From Cynocephalus volans (Eukaryota > Chordata > Mammalia > Dermoptera > Cynocephalidae), in contig NC_084461.1 of assembly GCF_027409185.1 (NCBI RefSeq), positions 187,090,001 to 187,154,000 on the forward strand: DNA of 64,000 nucleotides, in the 5' to 3' direction. A model generated the notes under the pieces. It was not told the origin of the DNA. It was given only the letters and a program-made list of their open reading frames with translations, and searched no databases. The position numbers were made by a program, and so were the translations under genes. Positions 56,441 to 64,000 of this stretch are shown in pieces (positions within the stretch are counted from its first letter, which is position 1; each line of letters opens with the position of its first letter).

Positions 56441-57421
56441 ATGAATAAACACCAAAAAAAAGACACCAGAAATACAAAAAATCAAGAAAGTACACCACCA
56501 AAAGTTATTAAATCTCATACTCTAGATCCTATAGAACAAGAAGCCCTTGAAATAACTGACAAGGAATTTCGAGTGATAATTCTAAGGAAACTGAATGAGA
56601 TACAAGAAAACTCAGCTAGACATCATGATGAAATGAGGAAAAGTATACAGGATCTGAAAGAGGAAATATACAAGGAAATCAATGTCCTGAAAAAAAATGT
56701 AGCAGAACTTGCTGAACTGAAGAAGTTATTCAGCGAAATAAAAAACACAACGGAGAGTTTAACCAGCAGGCTTGTCGAAGTTGAAGAGAGAACCTCTGAA
56801 CTTGAAGATGGGCTGTTTGAAATAACACAAGCAGACAAAAAGAAAGAAAAAAGAATCAAGGACATGGAAGAAAATCTGAGAGAGATATCAGACAACCTCA
56901 AGCGCTCAAATATCCGAGTCATGGGTATTCCAGAAGGGGAGGAAAATGGAGATTCCATTGAAAACATATTCAACAAAATAGTGGCAGAAAACTTCCCAGG
57001 TATAGGAAAAATCACAGATCTTCAGATCCAGGAAGCTCAACGATCTCCAAACGTATTCAACCCAAAAAGGCCTTCTCCAAGACATGTCATAGTCAAATTG
57101 GCAAAACTCAGAGACAAAGAGAGAATCTTAAGAGCTGCAAGAGAGAAGCGTCAAATCACCTATAAGGGAGCCCCAATCAGGTTAACATCAGACTTTTCAT
57201 CACAAACCCTAAAAGCTAGAAAGGAATGGGATGATATTTTCAAAATACTAAAAGACAAAGATTGCCAGCCAAGAATACTCTACCCTGCAAGGCTATCCTT
57301 CCGAAATGAGGGGCAAATAGTATATTTCTCAGACAAACAAAAACTGCGGGAGTTCACTACCACAAGACCACCCTTACAAGAAATCCTCAAGGGAGTACTG
57401 GGTTTGGTTCCTGAAAAATAA
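56441..57421 (+). CDS. L1 ORF1p, RNA-binding chaperone
   Basis: ORF1p forms trimers that coat L1 RNA in the cytoplasmic ribonucleoprotein and act as a nucleic-acid chaperone during target-primed reverse transcription. The protein is 326 residues from the ATG at 56441 (MNKHQKKDTRN...). A second in-frame ATG 18 bases upstream (56423) would add MKPPAT; I prefer the inner one because it gives the basic start usual for the family. In order: a Lys/Glu-rich N-terminus, a heptad coiled coil about 45-150 (for example LKKNVAELAELKKLFSEI), the RRM from about 155 (NIRVMGIPEGEE), and the C-terminal domain about 230-326 (YKGAPIRLTSDFSSQTLKAR; ending GVLGLVPEK). Length and domains match mammalian ORF1p (human 338). 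No disruption seen. Confidence 0.95.
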   Translation: MNKHQKKDTRNTKNQESTPPKVIKSHTLDPIEQEALEITDKEFRVIILRKLNEIQENSARHHDEMRKSIQDLKEEIYKEINVLKKNVAELAELKKLFSEIKNTTESLTSRLVEVEERTSELEDGLFEITQADKKKEKRIKDMEENLREISDNLKRSNIRVMGIPEGEENGDSIENIFNKIVAENFPGIGKITDLQIQEAQRSPNVFNPKRPSPRHVIVKLAKLRDKERILRAAREKRQITYKGAPIRLTSDFSSQTLKARKEWDDIFKILKDKDCQPRILYPARLSFRNEGQIVYFSDKQKLREFTTTRPPLQEILKGVLGLVPEK

Positions 57422-57608
57422 CTACCACTGCCATAAAAACCTAAGAAAAATCTAAACCCGCTAGTACAATAAAAATGGCATTCATGAAGAGAAAACAAGC
57501 TAACAAAAACACTATCTACAACCTAAGGAACCAACAAACAAAGAAACCAAACAGTAAATCAGAAAGCAAGGAACAAAAGACACCTAAGACAACCAAACAA
57601 CCAATAAA
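57422..57608 (+). other. L1 inter-ORF spacer
   Basis: 187 bases, A-rich and T-poor, no ATG-led ORF of note. I recall about 63 bases in human L1, so this spacer is longer. Confidence 0.8.
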
Positions 57609-60600
57609 ATGCTAGGAATAAATCAACACCTTTCAATAACAACTCTTAATGTTAAAGGCTTAAATTCCCCAATTAAAAGACACAGACTGGCTGACTGGAT
57701 CAAAAAGCAGGACCCAACTATATGCTGCCTACAAGAGACCCACCTCACCCATAAAGATTCACACAGACTAAGAGTGAAAGGATGGAAAAAGATTTACCAT
57801 GCAAACAGAAAAGAAAAACGAGCTGGAGTGGCTATTCTTATATCTGACAAAATAGACTGTAAACTAAAAACCATAAAAAGAGACAATGAGGGACACTACT
57901 TAATGATAAAAGGACTGATCCATCAAGAAGACATAACAATCATAAATATGTACGCACCCAATGTTGGAGCAGCCAGATTTATAAAACAAACTCTATTAGA
58001 CCTAAAGAAGGAAATAGACACTAATACCATAATAGCAGGGGACCTGAACACTCCACTGTCAATATTAGACAGATCATCTAGGCAAAGAATCAGTAGAGAA
58101 ACACAAGATCTAAACAAGACTCTAGACCAATTGGAATTGGCAGATATCTACAGAACATTCCACCCAACAACCTCAGAATATTCATTCTTCTCATCAGCAC
58201 ATGGATCATTCTCCAGGATAGATCACATATTAGGTCACAAATCAAGTCTCAATAAATTCAAAAAAATTGGAATTATCCCATGTATCTTCTCAGACCACAA
58301 TGGATTAAAACTAGAAATTAATAACAAACAAAACTCTGGAAACTATACAAACACATGGAAATTAAACAGCATTCTACTTAATGACATATGGGTCCAAGAA
58401 GAAATCAAGCAGGAAATCAAAAAGTTTATTGAAACTAATGAAAACAATGATACATCATACCAAAACCTGTGGGATACTGCAAAAGCAGTATTGAGGGGAA
58501 AATTTATTGCATTAAATGCTCACTTCAGAAGAATGGAAAGATGGCAAGTGAACAACCTAACACTTCACCTTAAAGAACTAGAAAAACAAGAACAATCCAA
58601 TCCTAAAGTTAGCAGACGGAAAGAAATCATTAAGATCAGAGCAGAACTGAATGAAATTGAAAACCAAAAAACAATTCAAAAGATCAACGAATCAAAAAGT
58701 TGGTTTTTTGAAAAGATAAATAAAATTGACAAACCATTAGCATGGCTAACAAAAAAAAGAAGAGAGAAGACTCAAATAACAAAAATTAGAAATGAAAAAG
58801 GCGATATTACAACTGATTCATCTGAAATACAAGGAATCATTCGAGACTACTACAAACAACTATACGCCAACAAATTTGAAAATCTGGAGGAAATGGATAA
58901 ATTTCTGGACACACACAAGCTCCCAAAACTGAACCGTGAAGACGTAGAAAATTTGAACAGACCAATAACAATAAAGGAGATTGAAGCTGTTATCAGAAGG
59001 CTCCCAACAAAGAAAAGCCCAGGACCAGATGGATTCACAGCAGAATTTTACCAAACATTCAAAGAGGAATTGACACCGATTCTTTACAAATTATTCCAAA
59101 AGATTGAAACGGACGCAAATCTCCCAAACTCATTCTATGAAGCAAACATCATCCTGATACCAAAACCAGGTAAAGATATAACCAAAAAAGAAAACTACAG
59201 GCCGATATCCTTGATGAATATAGATGCAAAAATCCTCACTAAAATACTAGCAAACAGAATACAGCAACACATACGAAAAATTATTCATCACGATCAAGTG
59301 GGATTCATCCCAGGGATGCAAGGTTGGTTCAACATACGCAAATCAATAAATGTGATACACCATATTAATAAACTCAAACACAAGGACCATATGATCATCT
59401 CTATAGATGCTGAAAAAGCATTTGATAAAGTTCAGCACTCATTCATGACAAAGACCCTCTATAAGTTAGGTATAGAGGGAAAGTATCTCAACATAATTAA
59501 AGCCATATATGACAAACCCACTGCCAATATCATCCTGAATGGGGAAAAGCTGAAAGCTTTTCCCTTAAGAACAGGCACTAGACAAGGATGCCCACTCTCA
59601 CCACTCATATTCAACATAGTGTTGGAAGTACTAGCCAGAGCAATCAGAGAAGAGAAGGAAATAAAGGGCATCCAGATTGGAAAAGATGAAGTCAAACTGT
59701 CCCTGTTTGCAGATGACATGATCCTATATATCGAACCGCCTAAAACCTCTACAAAAAAACTGTTGGAATTGATAAATGATTTCAGCACAGTAGCAGGATA
59801 CAAAATCAACACACAAAAATCAGTAGCATTTCTTTTCTCCAATAGTGAACATGCAGAAGGAGAAATCAAGAAAGCCTGCCCATTTACAATAGCTACCAAA
59901 AAAATAAAATACTTAGGAATTGAGTTAACCAAGGAGGTGAAAAATCTCTATAATGAGAACTACAAACCACTGCTGAGAGAAATTAGAGAGGATACAAGAA
60001 GATGGAAAGATATTCCATGCTCTTGGATTGGAAGAATCAACATAGTGAAAATGTCCATACTACCGAAAGTGATATACAAATTCAATGCAATCCCCATCAA
60101 AATTCCAAAGACATTTTTCTCAGAAATGGAAAAAACTATTCAGACATTTATTTGGAACAATAAAAGACCACGAATAGCCAAAGCAATGCTCAGCAAAAAA
60201 AATAAAGCTGGAGGCATAACACTACCTGACTTTAAGCTATACTACAAAGCTATAATAACCAAAACAGTATGGTACTGGCATAAAAACAGACACACTGACC
60301 AATGGAATAGAATAGAGAATCCAGAAATCAACCCACACACTTACTGCCATCTGATCTTTGACAGAGGCACCAAGCCTATTCACTGGGGAAGGGACTGCCT
60401 CTTCAGCAAGTGGTGCTGGGATAACTGGATATCGATATGCAGGAGAATGAAACTAGATCCATACCTCTCACCGTATACTAAAATCAACTCAAAATGGATT
60501 AAGGATTTAAATATACACCCTGAGACAATAAAACTTCTTAAAGAAAACATAGGAGAAACACTTCAGGAAATAGGACTGGGCACAGACTTCATGAATACGA

Positions 60601-61436
60601 CCCCAAAAGCATGGGCAACCAAAGGAAAAATAAACAAATGGGATTATATTAAACTAAAAAGCTTCTGCACAGCAAAAGAAACAATTAAAAGAGTTAAAAG
60701 ACAACCAACAGAGTGGGAGAAAATATTTGCAAAATATACATCTGACAAAGGATTAATATCCAGAATATATAAGGAACTCAAACAACTTTACAAGAAGAAA
60801 ACAAGCAACCCAATTAAAAAATGGGCAAAAGAGCTAAGTAGGCATTTCTCTAAGGAAGATATCCAAATGGCCAACAGACATATGAAAAAATGCTCAACAT
60901 CACTCAGCATCCGGGAAATGCAAATCAAAACCACATTGAGATACCATCTAACCCCAGTTAGGATGGCTAAAAGCCAAAAGACTATGAACGATAAATGCTG
61001 GCGAGGCTGCGGAGAAAAAGGAACTCTCATACATTGTTGGTGGGACTGCAAAATGGTGCAGCCTCTATGGAAAATGGTATGGAGGTTCCTTAAACAATTG
61101 CAAATAGATCTACCATACGACCCAGCCATCCCACTGTTGGGAATATACCCAGAGGAATGGAAATCATCAAGTCGAAGGTATACCTGTTCCCCAATGTTCA
61201 TCGCAGCACTCTTTACAATAGCCAAGAGTTGGAACCAGCCCAAATGCCCATCATCAGATGAGTGGATACGGAAAATGTGGTACATCTACACAATGGAATA
61301 CTACTCAGCTATAAAAACGAATGAAATACTGCCATTTGCAACAACATGGATGGACCTTGAGAGAATTATATTAAGTGAAACAAGTCAGGCACAGAAAGAG
61401 AAATACCACATGTTCTCACTTATTGGAGGGAGCTAA
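57609..61436 (+). CDS. L1 ORF2p, endonuclease-reverse transcriptase
   Basis: ORF2p nicks target DNA and reverse-transcribes L1 RNA onto the nick. The protein is 1275 residues, the length I recall for human. The AP-like endonuclease (1-240) keeps N14, E43, D145, N147, D205 and H230 (motifs LQETH, AGDLNTP, SDHNG). The central linker region (240-500) contains [14 protein letters not shown]. The reverse transcriptase (about 500-770) has [17 protein letters not shown]600 in [27 protein letters not shown] and FADD with D702/D703. The C-terminal Cys/His knuckle is C1130, C1134, H1142, C1147 in [18 protein letters not shown]. All residues fall at the same numbers as in human L1, so the frame is collinear. 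Translation in the family is by unconventional reinitiation after ORF1. Nothing missing was found. Confidence 0.97.
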   Translation: MLGINQHLSITTLNVKGLNSPIKRHRLADWIKKQDPTICCLQETHLTHKDSHRLRVKGWKKIYHANRKEKRAGVAILISDKIDCKLKTIKRDNEGHYLMIKGLIHQEDITIINMYAPNVGAARFIKQTLLDLKKEIDTNTIIAGDLNTPLSILDRSSRQRISRETQDLNKTLDQLELADIYRTFHPTTSEYSFFSSAHGSFSRIDHILGHKSSLNKFKKIGIIPCIFSDHNGLKLEINNKQNSGNYTNTWKLNSILLNDIWVQEEIKQEIKKFIETNENNDTSYQNLWDTAKAVLRGKFIALNAHFRRMERWQVNNLTLHLKELEKQEQSNPKVSRRKEIIKIRAELNEIENQKTIQKINESKSWFFEKINKIDKPLAWLTKKRREKTQITKIRNEKGDITTDSSEIQGIIRDYYKQLYANKFENLEEMDKFLDTHKLPKLNREDVENLNRPITIKEIEAVIRRLPTKKSPGPDGFTAEFYQTFKEELTPILYKLFQKIETDANLPNSFYEANIILIPKPGKDITKKENYRPISLMNIDAKILTKILANRIQQHIRKIIHHDQVGFIPGMQGWFNIRKSINVIHHINKLKHKDHMIISIDAEKAFDKVQHSFMTKTLYKLGIEGKYLNIIKAIYDKPTANIILNGEKLKAFPLRTGTRQGCPLSPLIFNIVLEVLARAIREEKEIKGIQIGKDEVKLSLFADDMILYIEPPKTSTKKLLELINDFSTVAGYKINTQKSVAFLFSNSEHAEGEIKKACPFTIATKKIKYLGIELTKEVKNLYNENYKPLLREIREDTRRWKDIPCSWIGRINIVKMSILPKVIYKFNAIPIKIPKTFFSEMEKTIQTFIWNNKRPRIAKAMLSKKNKAGGITLPDFKLYYKAIITKTVWYWHKNRHTDQWNRIENPEINPHTYCHLIFDRGTKPIHWGRDCLFSKWCWDNWISICRRMKLDPYLSPYTKINSKWIKDLNIHPETIKLLKENIGETLQEIGLGTDFMNTTPKAWATKGKINKWDYIKLKSFCTAKETIKRVKRQPTEWEKIFAKYTSDKGLISRIYKELKQLYKKKTSNPIKKWAKELSRHFSKEDIQMANRHMKKCSTSLSIREMQIKTTLRYHLTPVRMAKSQKTMNDKCWRGCGEKGTLIHCWWDCKMVQPLWKMVWRFLKQLQIDLPYDPAIPLLGIYPEEWKSSSRRYTCSPMFIAALFTIAKSWNQPKCPSSDEWIRKMWYIYTMEYYSAIKTNEILPFATTWMDLERIILSETSQAQKEKYHMFSLIGGS

Positions 61437-61658
61437 AAATTAATATATAAATTCACACACACACATACACACACACACACACAAACCGGGGGGGGGGAAG
61501 AAGATATAACAACCTCAATTATTTGAAGTTGATACAACAAGCAAACAGAAAGGACATTGTTTGGGGGGAGGGGGGGAGGGAGAAGGGAGGGAGGTTTTGG
61601 TGATGGGGAGCAATAATCAGCTACAATGTATATCGACAAAATAAAATTAAAAAAAAAA
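61437..61658 (+). other. L1 3' UTR with CA repeat and G-rich tract
   Basis: A CA run (61456-61482), a G-run, a polypurine G-rich tract about 61560-61595 ('ggggggagggggggaggga', 'gaagggagggagg'), AATAAA at 61639 and the A-tail. The G-rich tract fits the quadruplex-prone segment known in young L1 3' UTRs. Confidence 0.85.
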
Positions 61659-61675
61659 AAAAATAGACAATAGGG
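61659..61675 (+). repeat. Right target-site duplication of the L1
   Basis: Identical to 54888-54904. Its first A bases merge with the L1 A-tail. Confidence 0.92.
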
Positions 61676-61772
61676 CTGCCAGTTAGTTCACTTGGTTAGA
61701 ACACCAAGCTGATAACACCATGGTCAAGGGTTCAGATCCCCATACTGGCAAGCCGCCAAAAAAAAAAAAAAA
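61673..61772 (+). repeat. tRNA-Ile-type SINE, monomer, at the L1 right edge
   Basis: 'gggctgccagttagttcact', 'aagctgataacaccatggtc', 'agatccccatactggcaagc', A-tail. Its first bases overlap the L1 target duplication, so the SINE was there before the L1. Confidence 0.88.
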
Positions 61773-61976
61773 GAAAGGAAGAGATAGTAGACATGAAGTG
61801 TTTTGAAAGACTAATGTAATCTGCACAGCAAAGGACAGTATCAACAAAGTGAAGAAACAACTTACAGAAGGGGAGAAAGTGTTTGTAAACTACACATCAG
61901 ACGAGGGGATAATGTCCAGAATATATAAAAAAACTCAACGGCAAAAAAGTAACCCAGTTAAAAAATGGGCAGAGAA

Positions 61977-62090
61977 GGCTGTCCAGTTAGCTCAGCTGGT
62001 TAGAGCCTGATGTTATAACACCAAGGTTAGGGGTTCAGATCCCCATACTGGCTCGCCCCTAAAAAAAAATTAAATAAATAAATAAAAGTA
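61977..62090 (+). repeat. tRNA-Ile-type SINE, monomer, inside older L1
   Basis: 'ggctgtccagttagctcagc', 'tggttagagcctgatgttat', 'gttcagatccccatactggc', (AAAT)n tail. The closest match here to a real tRNA-Ile body. Confidence 0.9.
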
Positions 62091-62100
62091 AATATATAAA

Positions 62101-62272
62101 GGTCCAGCCCGTGGCTCACTTTGGGAGAGTGTGGTGCTGATTACACCAAGGCCATGGGTTCGAATCCCATATAGGGATGGCTGGTTAGCTCACTGGGTGA
62201 GCATAGTGCTAACAACACCAAGTCAAGGGTTAAGATCCCCTTACCGGTCATCTTTAAAAAATAAAAATAAAA
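62101..62272 (+). repeat. tRNA-Ile-type SINE, dimer, inside older L1
   Basis: 'gtggctcactttgggagagt', B-box-like 'ggttcgaatcc', then 'gggatggctggttagctcac' and 'cttaccggtcatctttaaa'. Both SINEs are bracketed by 'aaaaaatggg' from the host L1. Confidence 0.92.
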
Positions 62273-63448
62273 AATGGGTGAAGGACTTGAACAGACATTT
62301 CTCAAAAAAAGACATACAAATGGCCAACAAGCACATGAAAAAATGCTTAAAATTGCTAATCATCAGGGAAATGCAAATTAAATCCACAATGAGATATCAT
62401 CTCACCCTAGTTAGAATGGCTATTATCAACAAGACAGAAAATAACAAATGCTGGCGAGTATGAGGAAAAAAGGGACCTCTCCTACATTGTTGGTGGGAAT
62501 GTAAATTGGTATAGCTATCGTGGGAGACAGGATGGAGGTTCCTCAGTGAACTAAAAATAGATCTACTTTACAACCCAGCTATCCCACTACTGGGTATATA
62601 CCCAAAGAAAATGAAATCATTTAGGTTCATTGCAACACTATTCACAATAGCCAAAAGATGGAATCAACCTAAATGTCTATCAATAGATGAATGGATAAAA
62701 AAAACTGTAATATATATACACAATGGAATATTATTCGGCTATTAAAAGAAATGAGATCATTTGCAGTAAAACAGATGGAACTGGAAACCATCATGTTAAG
62801 TGTGGTAAGTCAGGCACAGAAAGACAAATACCACATGATCTCACTGATAAGTGAAATCTAAAAAAAAATGGTGGTTCTCATAGAGGTAGAGAGTAGCATA
62901 ATAGTTACAGAGGCTGGAAAAGGTGGGGGGTGGGGAATAAGTGTTGGACTAATGGGTACAAAACTATGCTGTCTACCCTAAATGAATGACAGTGTGGTAT
63001 ATGCACGTATTGAAATGACACACTGTGCCCCACAAATATGTACAAGTAAATGTTAACTTTTTTTTTTAATTTAAAAAATAAAGATTAATGTGTTCAAGGG
63101 TGAGATAATGTAATCTAGACACTCTTCTAACATTAAAATAAACACAGAAAGTCTGGTCATGACCCACTGACTTGGAGTAAAGTTGGATTCCCTCCACAAA
63201 CAGGCTCCAGAAATTTTTAGGTCAGGAATCAAGAAGGTGGTTCAAATTTCTTCTCTCTTACTCTCCACATGTGCAGTCATTTTGGCTGTCCAGCATCTGA
63301 ATACCCTCCCTAGTTCTGGGTGAGCTTTTGTGCGTGGAGGCAGCCCCCACTACAGAAGCTAAAGGGGGCCTGTCTCTCTCTTCATCCAGGCAGTTAAGCC
63401 CTGGACATGGGTCTCAACCTTGGCCATGAGCGGATGGTCTAGCCAATT

Positions 63449-64000
63449 GATTTTTTTAAACAATAGTTTTATTGAGATATAATTCACATACCATAAAATT
63501 CACCTTTTAAAGTATACAATTCAGTGGTTTTTAGTATATTCACAGTTGTGCAGCCATCACCACAACCAATTTTAGAACATTTTCATCATCCATAAAAGAA
63601 ACCCCATACCAATTAAGCACTCTCCTGCACCCCCTTCCAGCTGCTGTCAATCACCAATCTACTTTCTGTCTCTGTGGATTTGCCTGTTCTGGATATTTCA
63701 TGTCAATGGAATCACATAATATATGGCTTTTTGTATCTGGCTTCTTTCACTCAGCATGTTTTCAAGGCTTATCCATGCTGTAGCATGTATTAATACTTCA
63801 TTCCCTTTTATAGCTGAATAATATTCCATTATATAGATATACCATCACTTGTTTATCCATTCATCTGTTGATGGACATTGGGCTGTTTCTTCCTTTTGGC
63901 TATTACGAATAATGTTTCTATGAACAGTAGTGTGCAGATTTTTGTGCGGATGTATAATTTTCTTTCTCTTGGCTGTATATCTAGGAAGGGAATTGCTCGA
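63449..64000 (-). repeat. Old L1 3' end and part of ORF2
   Basis: Reverse complement of an L1M 3' end: 'ttttattgagatataattca', 'ttcagtggtttttagtatat', 'caatggaatcacataatata', 'ctggcttctttcactcagca', 'tgtttatccattcatctgtt', 'tctaggaagggaattgctcg'. It runs off the window. Confidence 0.88.

Larger units (their letters stand above)
54905..61658 (+). mobile_element. Full-length LINE-1 with both ORFs intact
   Basis: A 6.75-kb non-LTR retrotransposon with a GC-rich 5' UTR of about 1.5 kb, ORF1 (56441-57421), a 187-base spacer, ORF2 (57609-61436), a short 3' UTR with CA repeat and G-rich tract, AATAAA at 61639-61644 and an A-tail. A perfect 17-bp duplication brackets it. No stop or frameshift breaks either ORF and all catalytic residues are kept, so it is young and possibly still mobile. 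It is inserted in intergenic DNA directly at the 5' end of a SINE. Expression and activity are not shown by sequence. Confidence 0.97.
61780..63080 (+). repeat. Older L1, ORF2 3' part to 3' end, split by two SINEs
   Basis: 'agtatcaacaaagtgaagaa' and 'ggataatgtccagaatatat' (ORF2), then after the SINEs 'caaatggccaacaagcacat', 'caaatgctggcgagtatgag' and the 3' end with 'cccacaaatatgtacaagta'. Reading-frame breaks are present (for example the stop at 62461), so it is dead. Confidence 0.92.

Noticed and set aside
61977-62272. Possible tRNA-Ile genes within the SINEs
   Set aside because: The bodies are tRNA-like but have A-tails, degenerate stems and target duplications, so they are SINEs. A tRNAscan run would settle it.
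62131-62463. 110-codon plus-strand open frame
   Set aside because: It runs from SINE sequence into older L1 ORF2 sequence, a chance join, and is not a gene.

Overview
This is a mammalian nuclear window holding parts of two same-strand protein genes, both on the minus strand, in a dense background of interspersed repeats. I read the genes as BCL7A (complete coding region, six coding exons between 28385 and 50528) followed downstream by the first coding exon of MLXIP/MondoA (10681-11093). This order and orientation matches human 12q24.31 as I remember it. Every BCL7A intron has GT-AG borders in a compatible phase, and the spliced reading frame is 210 codons.

The repeats point to the species. 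Sixteen SINEs look like tRNA-Ile, as monomers and head-to-tail dimers with A-tails and, where checked, target-site duplications. There are no Alu, B1/B2, BovB-linked or carnivore SINEs. I recall a monomer/dimer/trimer tRNA-Ile SINE family (CYN) from colugos, so Dermoptera is my best guess. That is an inference from memory, not a search result.

Layout: 1-10680 is MLXIP intron 1. 10620-11660 is the MLXIP CpG-island promoter. 11660-25545 is the MLXIP-BCL7A intergenic interval, mostly old L1, MIR and a Tigger fossil. 25546-28384 is the long BCL7A 3' UTR, with a CpG-rich block inside it. 28385-50528 is the BCL7A coding span. 49640-51060 is the BCL7A CpG-island promoter. 51060-64000 is upstream intergenic DNA.

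The upstream region carries the standout feature: a full-length LINE-1 at about 54905-61658. Both ORFs are open, every EN, RT and Cys/His residue I checked sits at the human L1 position, and a perfect 17-bp target-site duplication flanks it. Other points of interest are a MER53 palindrome in BCL7A intron 1 whose sense-strand arm closely resembles miR-1302, two nested in-frame donors in BCL7A exon 5, a GT/GA microsatellite just upstream of the BCL7A start codon, and the CpG-rich block in the BCL7A 3' UTR.

The two genes share no pathway visible in the sequence. BCL7A is a SWI/SNF (BAF) chromatin-remodeller subunit and MLXIP is a glucose-responsive bHLH-zipper factor.
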